A stretch of 64,000 nucleotides of DNA from Candidatus Pseudobacter hemicellulosilyticus. GTDB taxonomy: Bacteria; Bacteroidota; Bacteroidia; Chitinophagales; Chitinophagaceae. Shown piece by piece: positions 35,733 through 45,649 of this stretch. Positions within the stretch are counted from its first letter, which is position 1. Each line of letters starts with the position of its first letter. A program made the position numbers and the translations under genes. Under the pieces are notes generated by a model. That model saw nothing but the letters and a program-made list of their open reading frames with translations, was not told the origin of the DNA and searched no databases. The stretch is from positions 6,386,001 to 6,450,000 of the forward strand of contig CP119311.1 of NCBI GenBank assembly GCA_029202545.1. Direction: 5' to 3'.

Positions 35733-35934
35733 AGGTAATGTTTTGCCAGCTTTAAAGTGTACGGTACTTCAGCGTACCAGGCAAAAACAGCGAGGGGCCG
35801 TAGGGACCAGGCGCCTGGTACCCGGGTATTAATCTCTACAAAGGTCAGACGTCCGGATTAAAGAAATTTTTAATAAATGACCGGGCTTACATAAATACAT
35901 GTAGCGGCCTGTATGGGTTTGAATATAAGCTGAC

Positions 35935-35958
35935 AAAAAAAGCCATCATTCGATGGCT
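35935..35958 (-). terminator. Terminator overlapping the stop codon of the phosphoesterase gene
   Basis: On the minus strand AGCCATC (35958-35952) pairs with GATGGCT (35947-35941) around a 4-base loop and is followed by T6 (35940-35935). The stem includes the last two codons and the stop of the gene ending at 35946. It is the end of the large minus-strand run. Confidence 0.8.
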
Positions 35959-37532
35959 TGTCCAAATTTCAGGGGCGGTTCCACCCGGAAGCGTTTTTCC
36001 CGCACAAATTCCTGCCCGAACAAATCCCTCACCCTGACGCTCAAACTATGTTCTCCCACTGATAGGTTTTCGGGGAAATAGGCCGCCCACAAATGGGTGG
36101 AAGGCACCACCATACTGGGACGTCTGCCGGCCAGCAGGGTATCTGACACATCCCACCGGTATTGCAGGGCCAGGTAATCCGGATCCGCCTGTGATACATG
36201 CACCATCTTTTTCCATTCTCCTTCATCAAAAGACAGTTCCACCAGGTCATTCTTATGTCCCATGAAAAAATTGGTAAAGATCATAGCACTGGTACGCTGT
36301 TGAAAAGGGATCACTTTTGGAATATTGATGGACATGCGGTAGTCCGCCGGGTAACCGGCCGCTTTGTAATCAATAGCATATTGATTGCCGCTGCATTTTA
36401 GCAGAGCGTATCCTTTGGGCGTACCATCGCGCATAGTAGCAGCAGGGATGCCCTTTGCATCGGGTTCGCCATAATAAAAATCGCCACAGGCCGCGGCCAC
36501 ATTGTATTCATGTAATGGCTGCGCTCTTTCCCAGCCGTCTTTCCCCGTATACAGGAATTGCTGCTGGAGGTGACTATGGGCGGAAAGGACCAGGACCTGC
36601 GGAAAATCCTTCAGCAGGCCAAACAGTCTCACGCGATCCTGCTCACGGAACCATTCTCCGCCATGCAGGTCCAGCGGGATATGAAAGGCCAGTACAATCA
36701 GCTGGTCTTTCCGCACCAGGCGCAGGTCATTTTCAATAAAGGTCCACTGATCCTCCCGGAAGCCCCCGATATACCCTTTACCTGTTTGGGGGTTGGGATA
36801 GAGGATATCATCCAGCAGGAGGAAATGCGCTTTTCCGAAATTGAACGCAAAGTTGACCGGCCCGAAATGGGCTTCATAGGTTTCATCCGAAAGAGAATCT
36901 GTTTTTACGTCCAGGTTCATATCATGGTTGCCCATCACATTGAACCAGGGAATACGGGCCTTGCTGATAGCCTGCTTGTAGGCATCGTAGAGATGGAGCC
37001 TGTCGCCCAGCAGATCTCCCAACGTGATCCCGAACTGCGCACCATGGTTTCCCTTCAGTTCATCCATAATGCCACGGGAAAAATAATCCATCTCCGTTTC
37101 ATTGATGGTCTGGGGATCACCCATGACCACGGCGGTAAAAGTATCCGGCTCCGCATAGGGGATCAGCGCAAGATCCACTGAAGCCGGCAATGGCCCGGTA
37201 GGCGCTGTTCCCGCGTAACGCAGGCCGGCCGGACTTCCCTGCGGCTTATGCGTGTAATAGAATAAAGGGAAATGGCGGGCATCCTGCGGCAGCCTGTAGC
37301 CGGCAGGTTTGATCACAAAGATGGTATTGTCATTGCCCAGGGGCAGACTGTACCCGCCACGGGCGTCGGTCTGCACAATCTGCTGCCCGTTGGACACGCA
37401 TACCCCTTCAATACCTTTTTCCTTTTTATCTTTTTTACCATTGCCATTCTGGTCCTGGTATACAAATCCCTTTACCATCTGTGCCGTTCCCATTACAGGC
37501 AATGCGGCCAGGATGAACGCCATCCATTTCAT
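35946..37532 (-). CDS. Exported calcineurin-like metallophosphoesterase
   Basis: Secreted protein of 528 residues. Signal peptide (MKWMAFILAALPVMGTAQ), an N-terminal carboxypeptidase-regulatory/EF-loop-like domain (GFVYQDQNGNGKKDKKEKGI), then the metallophosphoesterase core: MGDPQ (in place of GDxH), GITLGDLLGD, GNHD, AFH and SAHSH, enough for a two-metal site. A C-terminal calcineurin-like associated beta domain (about 380-528) follows. Domain order is the same as the paralogue at 54305-55768, which lies at the other end of the locus. Substrate unknown; sugar-phosphate or phosphodiester glycans are possible. It follows the DUF4434 gene by 14 bases. Confidence 0.9.
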   Translation of the reverse strand: MKWMAFILAALPVMGTAQMVKGFVYQDQNGNGKKDKKEKGIEGVCVSNGQQIVQTDARGGYSLPLGNDNTIFVIKPAGYRLPQDARHFPLFYYTHKPQGSPAGLRYAGTAPTGPLPASVDLALIPYAEPDTFTAVVMGDPQTINETEMDYFSRGIMDELKGNHGAQFGITLGDLLGDRLHLYDAYKQAISKARIPWFNVMGNHDMNLDVKTDSLSDETYEAHFGPVNFAFNFGKAHFLLLDDILYPNPQTGKGYIGGFREDQWTFIENDLRLVRKDQLIVLAFHIPLDLHGGEWFREQDRVRLFGLLKDFPQVLVLSAHSHLQQQFLYTGKDGWERAQPLHEYNVAAACGDFYYGEPDAKGIPAATMRDGTPKGYALLKCSGNQYAIDYKAAGYPADYRMSINIPKVIPFQQRTSAMIFTNFFMGHKNDLVELSFDEGEWKKMVHVSQADPDYLALQYRWDVSDTLLAGRRPSMVVPSTHLWAAYFPENLSVGEHSLSVRVRDLFGQEFVREKRFRVEPPLKFGQAIE

Positions 37533-37546
37533 AGTAGTTGCTGTTA

Positions 37547-39172
37547 TCAGTTGATCAGGTTATTGGCTTTCAGGTAAGCTTTGTAACCTTCAAAGCTATT
37601 GAGACCGGGCTTAAAGGTAAGCCAGCTGAAATTAGTAATATGGCTGGTGAACAATCCCGCCACCAGTAATTGTTCTTTCACTTCCTCCCATTCCTTGGCA
37701 TGATAAGGTACGTCCGGGCACCAGCAATATTGGAAAGACTCAATATCTACCCCAAATTCAACGCCTGTTTCTATACAGGCTTTTTTGATCTCGGCAAAAT
37801 AGTTGGGCAGGTCCACATCAATGTCAACAAAGCAGCGGCCACCTATATCCTGCAGGTAGAGGAAATCAATATCCGGTGTCTGCTGGAACAGGGTTTTGAA
37901 CCATTCCCCGCATTTATCTGCCGGCATACCCCGGAACAGGGCCGGTGCAATCTGGACAGGAAACTGCCTGGCTTTGGATTTGGCATGGGCCGCCACCCGC
38001 TGGAGATAATTGGCCAGCAGGCCGCGGGCCGGGTCCTTATGCCAGCCAACGGGATAGGTGCCGTCATGGAATTCTTCCGTTATATACCAGCCGGCAAAGC
38101 TTGGACTGGCGGCAAATTTATCATAGAGCTCATCCAGTACTATCTTATTCCGCTCGTAGAGGTTGTTGTATACGCTGGCATTACTTATATCGGTACCATA
38201 GTCTCCGCCATAGAGACCGAAGATCAGCTTGAAACCGGTTTCTTCTGCGGCGGCCACCATGCTGTCGATGATGGGATATTCCACCGTATTCCAGGAGGCG
38301 GCCGTATTGCTGTACCAGGAAATATTGTTCTGGCTGCCGTAGCCATGGCTGTACTGGATGATCCAGGTATCAATATTCACTTCTTTGCAGGCGCGGAAAG
38401 CAGCCCGCCAATCCTCCTGTGCATAGCTGGCGCCCAGCTGGATAAAGATGCTGGAGAACTGTGGGGTGGAGAAACTGGGATCATAGTTGGTGTACTGCTC
38501 CAGCTGGTCTACCAGGAAACTGCCGGTATGGGATTGCTGGCTGCTGCTCACCACTTCAATGCGATAGCCCACTACCCTGTTCAGCTGTAGGGTCTCCCTG
38601 CCGGTAATGGATTTGAAGCGGGTGAAGGCTTCATAGGGGATCACCAGCTGCTGCCAGCTATCGCTGCTGAGGATAGTTGCGTCTGTATACTGGAAATAAG
38701 CGCGCTGGTCGCGGGTGGCCTGCAGTGTCTCATCCTGTATAAGCACCAGGCGCAGCGCATCGGATTGGCCCGTCCTGCCTTTCACCCAGAGCGAGACGCC
38801 CAGGGGATGAAAGCCCAGGTCAGGCCGGTAATCCGCCCAGTTCTGTTCCAGGAAAGCCGCTTCCGGAGCGGCGCTCATTGACTTGCCCGTAAACCGGTAG
38901 TCCAGTTTGAAAGCCGCCCGGCCTTCGTGTTTGTCGGCTGTGCTGAGGCTACGGCCCATAGTAGCTTCGGGCGCCGTGGCTACACCTCCCAGGTAATAGA
39001 CATAACAGCCTTCATCATTATAATCGTTCAGCATCCGCGTGGCCTTTACCTGTGCCAGTATGGCTGCCTTATCAATAGCGGGTTTTTCTTCGTCCCCACC
39101 CTTTCCTTCTTTTTTATTACAACCCCAGCAGAGCAGCAAGGCAGTGACGAGAAAGAGTTGTTGCATTTTCAT
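37547..39172 (-). CDS. DUF4434-type lipoprotein, putative TIM-barrel glycoside hydrolase
   Basis: Lipoprotein of 541 residues: lipobox LLCWGC (Cys18). The first half (about 40-230) is a beta-sandwich-like region (AAFKLDYRFTGKSM, LGVSLWVKGR) that may bind carbohydrate. The second half is a TIM-barrel-like domain of the DUF4434 type (FSSIFIQLGASYAQEDWRAA, then SFAGWYITEEFHDG, IDFLYLQDIGG, EFGVDIESFQY). The Glu pair in WYITEEFHD and the Asp/Glu of GVDIESF are candidate catalytic acids, by analogy with glycosidase barrels. It is separated from DUF5018 upstream by a terminator-like hairpin (39211-39238) but keeps the same strand. Confidence 0.75.
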   Translation of the reverse strand: MKMQQLFLVTALLLCWGCNKKEGKGGDEEKPAIDKAAILAQVKATRMLNDYNDEGCYVYYLGGVATAPEATMGRSLSTADKHEGRAAFKLDYRFTGKSMSAAPEAAFLEQNWADYRPDLGFHPLGVSLWVKGRTGQSDALRLVLIQDETLQATRDQRAYFQYTDATILSSDSWQQLVIPYEAFTRFKSITGRETLQLNRVVGYRIEVVSSSQQSHTGSFLVDQLEQYTNYDPSFSTPQFSSIFIQLGASYAQEDWRAAFRACKEVNIDTWIIQYSHGYGSQNNISWYSNTAASWNTVEYPIIDSMVAAAEETGFKLIFGLYGGDYGTDISNASVYNNLYERNKIVLDELYDKFAASPSFAGWYITEEFHDGTYPVGWHKDPARGLLANYLQRVAAHAKSKARQFPVQIAPALFRGMPADKCGEWFKTLFQQTPDIDFLYLQDIGGRCFVDIDVDLPNYFAEIKKACIETGVEFGVDIESFQYCWCPDVPYHAKEWEEVKEQLLVAGLFTSHITNFSWLTFKPGLNSFEGYKAYLKANNLIN

Positions 39173-39210
39173 AAGCAGGCTTTTTAATGGTGAGCATTTT
39201 TATGGGCAAT

Positions 39211-39238
39211 AAAAAAGCTCCCGGGAATTCCCGGGAGC
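39211..39238 (-). terminator. Terminator after the SusC-SusD-DUF5018 genes
   Basis: GCTCCCGGGAATTCCCGGGAGC (palindrome at 39217-39238) is followed on the minus strand by T6 (39216-39211). The stem is 9 bp with an AATT loop. It lies 17 bases after the DUF5018 stop and may reduce transcription into the two genes downstream. Confidence 0.85.
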
Positions 39239-39254
39239 CTGCGGAGTACGGATA

Positions 39255-40667
39255 TTAACGGGGATAATACGTCATCTTATAACACATGACACCAGCAGTG
39301 GTGTTGGCAGTGGTGTTGGCATTGGTGCCCATGGTAGCATAGAAATAGACATCGTTGCCGATGATATCGGTCACAATATCACCTACGCGGTTGTAATTGG
39401 TGCCGCCATAGATATCGGAGTCAAACAACTGGAAACTGTTGTACCCTTCAGCGCCGGGGGCCATGGTCAGTTTAGACTGGTCCGTGATCTCAAAGACCCG
39501 GATATTGGTGGCATCCCAGGCTGCATACCCTTGTTGCAGCAGTGCCAGGAATTTATCGCCATGCATATCAAATACATCAAAGCCGAGGATCTTGTAATAG
39601 TGATTGGCCGTGTTCATCTGCGTCAGGTTCATGTCCAGCGGGAAGGCGCAGAAGCGGCTGCCGTTGGCCAGGTTGGCGTCAGGGCTCACATAGTTACAAT
39701 AGGTGATGTAGTGATCGGACACATCGTCCAGGCTTTTTCTTTTTACCAGGGCATAGGTCCAGGGATTGGCGCTGGCAAAACGTACTGCGGTAGGTGTTAC
39801 GCTGACAGGTACGCCATCATGGAATTCCCAGAAGTAGAAGCTGTTCACGGATCCGCAGGTGGCATATACATAGGCCTTTCCTTCTTTCAGGTTACCGATA
39901 ATGCTCACGCGCTGGCCCAGGTTCACCGGGGCGCCCATGGCATTGGTATAGTTCAGGATCAGCTTGGGTGCGCTGTTGACAGTCTCATAATAATAAAGCA
40001 TGAAGCCGGCGCCATAGATATTGTAGCGGTTCACGGCAAAATGACCGCCGTCATCAGCAGTCACCTGCTGGCAATAGGTAGTAGGCGGTGCAATGATATG
40101 ACTGAAAGCGCCGGTGAATTTATCATATACCCTTACGCCCACATCGGCAGCCAGGGAGCCCTGGTTGAAATCAGCTATCAGCAGGTGCCCGCCTGCTACG
40201 GTGGCGCCGGTGATATTGGTGCGCAGGACGCCCAGGTCGGCCGCTGTTTTGAACCAGAGTTTGGAGAAAACGGTCTTGGGCAGGGTGGGCAGCACTTTCA
40301 CTACGTGGTGGCGAATGGCGCCCAGTCCATCTTTTACCGTGATGTTCAGCGGGCTGCTGAAATCCAGGATCTCACCCAGCGCCGGTGTCAGCACGGCATT
40401 GTTCTCCAGGCTGGCCTCCGCTTTCAGGCGGGTAACATCCAGGGGATTATCGTCCGTGGTGGGCACTTCCACATAAATAGTATCCCCGTCATTGTAGGGA
40501 CCCGCTACCCGGGCGCTGTAGAGGGTGGTCTGGCCGGGGACGGCGATAGAAAAATTCAGCAATCCCTTGTTGGTGGTAACACCCGCACCCAGATCAGCCT
40601 TCTCGCAGGAGGTGGCCAGGAGCGCGCAGATAGCCAGCAGACCGGTATAAAGCGATATCTTTTTCAT
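39255..40667 (-). CDS. DUF5018 family lipoprotein
   Basis: Lipoprotein of 470 residues with lipobox LLATSC (Cys21). It begins with a Bacteroidota-type DUF5018 region (LLNFSIAVPGQTTLYSARVA and ITVKDGLGAIRHHVVKVLP), then a propeller-like set of beta strands (LLIADFNQGSLAADVGVRVY, FMLYYYETVNSAPKLILNY). It follows SusD by 30 bases. It probably sits on the cell surface as an accessory glycan binder of the SusC/SusD pair; function unproven. Confidence 0.85.
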   Translation of the reverse strand: MKKISLYTGLLAICALLATSCEKADLGAGVTTNKGLLNFSIAVPGQTTLYSARVAGPYNDGDTIYVEVPTTDDNPLDVTRLKAEASLENNAVLTPALGEILDFSSPLNITVKDGLGAIRHHVVKVLPTLPKTVFSKLWFKTAADLGVLRTNITGATVAGGHLLIADFNQGSLAADVGVRVYDKFTGAFSHIIAPPTTYCQQVTADDGGHFAVNRYNIYGAGFMLYYYETVNSAPKLILNYTNAMGAPVNLGQRVSIIGNLKEGKAYVYATCGSVNSFYFWEFHDGVPVSVTPTAVRFASANPWTYALVKRKSLDDVSDHYITYCNYVSPDANLANGSRFCAFPLDMNLTQMNTANHYYKILGFDVFDMHGDKFLALLQQGYAAWDATNIRVFEITDQSKLTMAPGAEGYNSFQLFDSDIYGGTNYNRVGDIVTDIIGNDVYFYATMGTNANTTANTTAGVMCYKMTYYPR

Positions 40668-40697
40668 TTGTTATTTTTTCTCGGGATGATAATAGGG

Positions 40698-42302
40698 TTA
40701 TTTCCATTCATCATATTGGTCTATCAGCAGGTTGGTGGAGATCTCACTGCTGGGGATCGGGAAGCGGTTGTACCGTTCAGGATACAAGCGTTTCCTGCCA
40801 TTGTCTGCATCCACCTGCTGATAGGTAAAGGAACCATCTGTTTTTTTGGTGATCCTGGTACCGGTCACATTGGTGCCGTTCAGCACAGAGGATGCCAGGC
40901 CCCAGCGACGAAGGTCCCAGTAGCGGTGACCTTCAAAAGCCAGTTCTATCATACGCTCATGACGCAGGAGGCGCATAAAATCTTCCTTGCTGCCTGCTGT
41001 CAGGTCGGTAGTGAAGCCGGCCCTTCTGCGCACTTTGTTCAGCGCAGCCAGTCCATCCTCATAGCGGTTCTGCTCTACGCAGGCTTCCGCATAGATCAGC
41101 AGCACTTCTGCATAGCGGATGAAATAATAGGTCAGCTCACCGGGTTGAAAACCTACATCCTGCGTTTTCACGGTGCTGTCAAACAGTTTGCGCATATAAT
41201 AACCGGTGCAGGTAGTACCACCGCCTACGGCCCAGCCATCTGTGCCGCCTTCATAGGCCTGGATGCGGCGCCCTTTCCAGGAAGCGCTGTCGAACAGGAT
41301 ACTGGCATAAAAACGGGGTTCGCGGTTCTTGTAGGGATGGGCAGCCAGCTCGGTATTGCTCCAGCTGAAATCAGCGCCATCAGCCATCTGGTATTGGGAC
41401 ACCAGGTCTTCCGTAGGACTTACCTGTGCATAGCCCCTGTCACCGGGCGGGCAGAAGAAATAGTCGAAAGAGTAACCGAAGTTGGGGGTAGAATAACCAA
41501 ACTCCACAATGCTTTCTTTGTTCTCTATGGGGCTGGAGCGGCGCTGCATGAACAGACCGGCATAGTTGGGGTGCAGGTCGTACATATTCAGCTGATCCAG
41601 TGCTTCTACTGCATCCGTACTGGCTTTCCAGCGTTTGGCATAGAGCATGGCGCGGGCTTTCAGCGCATAGGCGGCGCCTTTGGTCAGCTTGCCTCTTTTG
41701 GCAGCTTCCACAGTGGGCGGCAGGTTATTGGCGGCATAGTCCAGATCGGCGGCAATAAAGTCCCAGCCTTCTGCTTCTGTGCTGCGGGCATGATTGCTAT
41801 TACCCAGCTCCGGCAGTTTATCAAACAGGACCAGGCTGGCGCTGTATCGTTTGGCCATTTCAAAATAAACATAGGCCCGGAAGAAACGCACTTCCGCTTC
41901 CGCACGCAGGCGGGTAGCTTCCGGCAGGTGACCGCCCTTGGTCTGCAGGCCATCCAGGAACTCGTTACAGGTCTTGACCCAGGTATAGCCCCAGCTCCAG
42001 TTACCCAGCAGGTTGCTGGCGGGCGTGATGATGGTAGAGCCCAGGGCCAGCAGGTTCTGCTCTGCTGTAGGCGAGTTCATTTTCAGTACATCGCTCAGCG
42101 CATCCTGCTGGATAGCAGATGTATAATAGGTTTGTCCTATGAGCGGGTAAAATTTATTCAGGGATAATTCCATATTGGCTTCGCTGGACCAGGCCACTTC
42201 TTCCGGATATACATCCGTCAGCTCGGGATCCACGCTGCAGCCCGTCATGCCAATCACCAGCGAGGCGATAAAACAATTCCGTATTGTGTTCAAGAGTTTC
42301 AT
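40698..42302 (-). CDS. SusD/RagB family lipoprotein
   Basis: Outer-membrane lipoprotein of 534 residues with lipobox IGMTGC (Cys22). Family segments include FRAYVYFEMAKRYSASLVLF, YFIRYAEVLLIYAEACVEQN, AFEGHRYWDLRRWGLASSVL and the end ERYNRFPIPSSEISTN. It begins 11 bases after the SusC stop and is followed by DUF5018. It should capture the ligand for the SusC at 42314-45583. Confidence 0.95.
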   Translation of the reverse strand: MKLLNTIRNCFIASLVIGMTGCSVDPELTDVYPEEVAWSSEANMELSLNKFYPLIGQTYYTSAIQQDALSDVLKMNSPTAEQNLLALGSTIITPASNLLGNWSWGYTWVKTCNEFLDGLQTKGGHLPEATRLRAEAEVRFFRAYVYFEMAKRYSASLVLFDKLPELGNSNHARSTEAEGWDFIAADLDYAANNLPPTVEAAKRGKLTKGAAYALKARAMLYAKRWKASTDAVEALDQLNMYDLHPNYAGLFMQRRSSPIENKESIVEFGYSTPNFGYSFDYFFCPPGDRGYAQVSPTEDLVSQYQMADGADFSWSNTELAAHPYKNREPRFYASILFDSASWKGRRIQAYEGGTDGWAVGGGTTCTGYYMRKLFDSTVKTQDVGFQPGELTYYFIRYAEVLLIYAEACVEQNRYEDGLAALNKVRRRAGFTTDLTAGSKEDFMRLLRHERMIELAFEGHRYWDLRRWGLASSVLNGTNVTGTRITKKTDGSFTYQQVDADNGRKRLYPERYNRFPIPSSEISTNLLIDQYDEWK

Positions 42303-42313
42303 ATACCAATAGT

Positions 42314-45300
42314 TTAGAAGGTTACGCTGACACCAAATTCATACAAACGCTGTTGCGGGTAATAGCCCTGGTTCACATCGGGCATTTCCGGGTCCAGGTA
42401 GTCCAGTCCGGAGATGGTGAACAGATTACTACCGGAAGCGTATACCCGTACACGCTGGATATTGGCCTTGCGGGTCCATACCTCAGGAATGCTGTAACCG
42501 ATCTGGGCGCTTTTCAAACGCAGGTAAGAGGCGTCCTTTACCCACCAGTTGGAGAACTTACCGCCATTGGTCCGGCCCAGGGTGCTGAGGCGGGGATATT
42601 TGGCATTGGTGTTCTCAGGGGTCCAGCTGCCTTCCAGCAGATACCGGGGCGAGTTGCCATCCTGGTAGAAAGGCATAGTGTAAAAAGTGTTGTCGTAGAT
42701 AGCGCTGTTACTGTAATAACCACCCAGGGCTACATCTGTAAGTGCAGCGCCCTGGAAGAACAGGTTGAGGTCAAAATTCCTGAAGTCGGCGCCCACATTG
42801 AAACCGAATAGCATTTCAGGAGTAGCGCTGCGGCCAATGATGGCACGGTCCTGGTCCCAGGTAATGCGGCCGTCGCCATTCAGGTCTTTCAGCCGGATAT
42901 CACCGGGCAGTGTAGGTCCATAGATGGGTGCATTGGCAACCTCATCTGCTGTCTGGAAAAGTCCATCGGATACAAAACCATATTTAACACCCATGGACCG
43001 GCCGGTAGTGCGCAGGTGCCCGGGGGTATTGGCGTCTTCCCTGGTCAGGATCACTTTATTGCGGGCCCAGGATACATTGCCCCTGACGCGGTAGTTCACC
43101 TCACCAATAGTGTTCCGGTGGTTCAGCACCAGCTCAAGACCACGGTTGTCTACAATACCGTAGTTGACGCGGGTATCATACCAGCCGCCAAGGGAGGGGG
43201 CCATACCACCCTGTGATTGCAGGATATCAGTTGTCTTGGCATAGAAAACATCTAATTCCACGCCCAGCAGGCCATTCCACATGCTGCTCTCAAAGCCGGC
43301 ATTGTAGGTAGTGGTGGTTTCCCATTTCAGTTTATCGTTGGGCACCAGGGTCACGTTCAGGGGGCGGGACAATTTATCGCCGATCATCACCACGGGGTTC
43401 ACCCCCAGGTTAACGGTCCGCAGGTAGGCATAATCCAGGCTGCGGTCATTACCCAGCCGGCCCAGTGAAGCACGGATCTTCAGGTTCTCCATAAAGGGAA
43501 CGGCATTTTTGAAGAAGTCCTCTTCAGAGATGCGCCAGCCCAGGGCCAGACCGGGGAAATAGCCCCAACGGTTGTAGCTGGGCAGGTAGGGCGTGGCGTC
43601 TGCGCGACCGGTAATTTCCACCAGATACTTTCCGGCATAATCATAGCTGAAGCGGGCGGCAAAACCACCGCGGTGGAACATATTGTGACCGCCCTTTACC
43701 AGGTCGTCTATCACTTCTTCCCCATAGTTGAGGTCCATGATATCCGTGATGGTATAGTTCCTTCTGCCGGCGGACATGCTGTTGTTCTCATCCCGCATGT
43801 ATTCATACAGCACCATACCACCTACATTGTGCTTACCAAAGCTGTTGGTATAGTTGATAGAAGGCTGCATGGTCATACGCTCCCCTTCTGTGAACCACTG
43901 GTTGAGGGTGGCTGTTCCGGTGAGGGCGTGACGGGCATAGGCTTCCGTGAACTGTTTGGTGGAGTTGTTGTATACCGACAGCATATAAGGCAGCAGGTAT
44001 TTCTTCTGCATGGTATGGTTCTTATCGTAGGCCATGTTCATCTTCAGGTTCAGGCCCTGCACAAAGGGAACATCATATTTCAGGGTGATGCTACCTTCAA
44101 AACGGTTCTGACGGGTATGGTTCAGACCGGATAGGTCACGGGCTGCCAGCGGGTTCTGGTTGCCATTCCCCGCGTTGCTGCTGCCTACCGGCATCCCGGA
44201 AGCCGTGTAGGCCGGCAGGTAGGGATAGGACATCAGCGCCTGTGCAAAGATAGAAGCGTAGGTATTGCCCACACCGGCGGTGAGGCCCGGCTCACGTGTA
44301 TCATTCTTGCGTACGGCCAGGTTTACGGAGGCGGTAAAGTTGTTGGTCACCTTAGCATCCAGGTTCAGGCGTACGTTGTAGCGATCATAGGAAGTGCGGT
44401 CGATAATACCTTCCTGGTTATAGGCGCCGATAGACGCAAAGAATTTCACCCTGTCGGACCCGCCTGAGATGCTCAGGTTATTGGTATAAACAGGAGCCTG
44501 GTCTTTGAAGAGCAGGTTGAACCAGTCAGTATTGGCAAATACACCCTGGGGATCGCCATTGGTGATACGATCAATTTCATCAGCTGTGAAGCGACGGGCA
44601 TTCTCTGCTACCCCATCCATTTCCTGGGCCTTGTTATAATATTGTACATATTCAGGGCCGCTGAGGAATTCCGGGAAATTGGTATTGGTGCTGAGCGCCA
44701 GGGAAGAGTTGAAATTGATGACCGGTTTGCCGGTACCGCCTCTTTTGGTGGTCACCAGGATCACACCGGCGCTGCCGCGCACCCCGTAAACAGCGGAGGC
44801 GGCCGCATCTTTCAGGATAGAAATACTTTCTACCTCGTCAGGATTGATGGCCGGGAACGGTCTTTCCACACCATCTACAATAATGAGCGGACCATAACCA
44901 CCGAGCGAGTTGAGACCGCGGATCAGCAGGTTGGCGCCATCGCTGCCGGGCTGACCACTTGGCTGGCGGCTCACGAGACCAGGCAGGCGGCCCTGCAGCA
45001 TAGCGGAGAGTGTAGCGGTGGGGGCAGTCTTCAGCTCCTTGCCGTTGATCTGCGCCACGGAGCCCACAACTTTGGACCTGTTCTGCGTACCATAACCTAC
45101 AACCACTACTTCATCCAGGTTTCCTTTGGATTGGGAAAGGGTGATGCGCAGGCTGGTATTGCTGCCCAGTTTCTGTTCCATGGACTGGTAGCCCACATAA
45201 TTGACGACCAGCACTTCGCCGGCCCTGGCGTTGATGGTGAAAGAACCATCCGCGTCTGACAGCACGGCTATATCAGTTCCTTTGAGACTGATAGTAGCAC

Positions 45301-45583
45301 CGGCCAGCGGGTTGCCTGCAGAATCCAGGACCGTGCCTTTATAAGGCGTCTGGAATGCGGCCACTGTTGTATGGGCGCTGGCAGGAAGGGACAGACCCAT
45401 ACCGGCAGCTACCAGCACAAAGGCCAGCAGGAAAGGAAAAGCGCGGAACGGCATCCGCCTGAAAGCAGGCTGGCCGCAGGGCTTTTGTGCAGTACGCCGG
45501 GATGGCTGAGGCGTTCTTGCTGACATACCGGCAGCAGCCGCCAGCAACCCGGGTTGCGGTTTGCGAAGATCAATGTTTGGCAT
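42314..45583 (-). CDS. SusC/RagA TonB-dependent receptor without STN domain
   Basis: Outer-membrane importer of 1089 residues. The start at 45583 (MPNIDLRKPQPG) is favoured over 45646. An unusual basic, Pro-rich N-terminus of about 45 residues precedes the signal peptide (FRAFPFLLAFVLVAAGMGLS). The mature protein starts directly with a carboxypeptidase-regulatory-like domain (YKGTVLDSAGNPLAGATISL), plug (NPDEVESISILKDAAASAVY, GVRGSAGVILVTTKRGG) and a barrel ending YEFGVSVTF. No STN domain is present, and no ECF/FecR pair is nearby, so control is likely by the divergent ROK protein or another regulator. Confidence 0.95.
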   Translation of the reverse strand: MPNIDLRKPQPGLLAAAAGMSARTPQPSRRTAQKPCGQPAFRRMPFRAFPFLLAFVLVAAGMGLSLPASAHTTVAAFQTPYKGTVLDSAGNPLAGATISLKGTDIAVLSDADGSFTINARAGEVLVVNYVGYQSMEQKLGSNTSLRITLSQSKGNLDEVVVVGYGTQNRSKVVGSVAQINGKELKTAPTATLSAMLQGRLPGLVSRQPSGQPGSDGANLLIRGLNSLGGYGPLIIVDGVERPFPAINPDEVESISILKDAAASAVYGVRGSAGVILVTTKRGGTGKPVINFNSSLALSTNTNFPEFLSGPEYVQYYNKAQEMDGVAENARRFTADEIDRITNGDPQGVFANTDWFNLLFKDQAPVYTNNLSISGGSDRVKFFASIGAYNQEGIIDRTSYDRYNVRLNLDAKVTNNFTASVNLAVRKNDTREPGLTAGVGNTYASIFAQALMSYPYLPAYTASGMPVGSSNAGNGNQNPLAARDLSGLNHTRQNRFEGSITLKYDVPFVQGLNLKMNMAYDKNHTMQKKYLLPYMLSVYNNSTKQFTEAYARHALTGTATLNQWFTEGERMTMQPSINYTNSFGKHNVGGMVLYEYMRDENNSMSAGRRNYTITDIMDLNYGEEVIDDLVKGGHNMFHRGGFAARFSYDYAGKYLVEITGRADATPYLPSYNRWGYFPGLALGWRISEEDFFKNAVPFMENLKIRASLGRLGNDRSLDYAYLRTVNLGVNPVVMIGDKLSRPLNVTLVPNDKLKWETTTTYNAGFESSMWNGLLGVELDVFYAKTTDILQSQGGMAPSLGGWYDTRVNYGIVDNRGLELVLNHRNTIGEVNYRVRGNVSWARNKVILTREDANTPGHLRTTGRSMGVKYGFVSDGLFQTADEVANAPIYGPTLPGDIRLKDLNGDGRITWDQDRAIIGRSATPEMLFGFNVGADFRNFDLNLFFQGAALTDVALGGYYSNSAIYDNTFYTMPFYQDGNSPRYLLEGSWTPENTNAKYPRLSTLGRTNGGKFSNWWVKDASYLRLKSAQIGYSIPEVWTRKANIQRVRVYASGSNLFTISGLDYLDPEMPDVNQGYYPQQRLYEFGVSVTF

Positions 45584-45649
45584 AACTGTACGTTGATTTG
45601 GGGTGAATGTGAAAATTTGTTGGTGCGCGCCGCAGCGCTTCTTCAAGGA

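Noticed and set aside
39531..42167. 878-codon open frame on the plus strand
   Set aside because: Lies opposite the DUF5018 and SusD genes on the other strand; no recognisable domain or start context.
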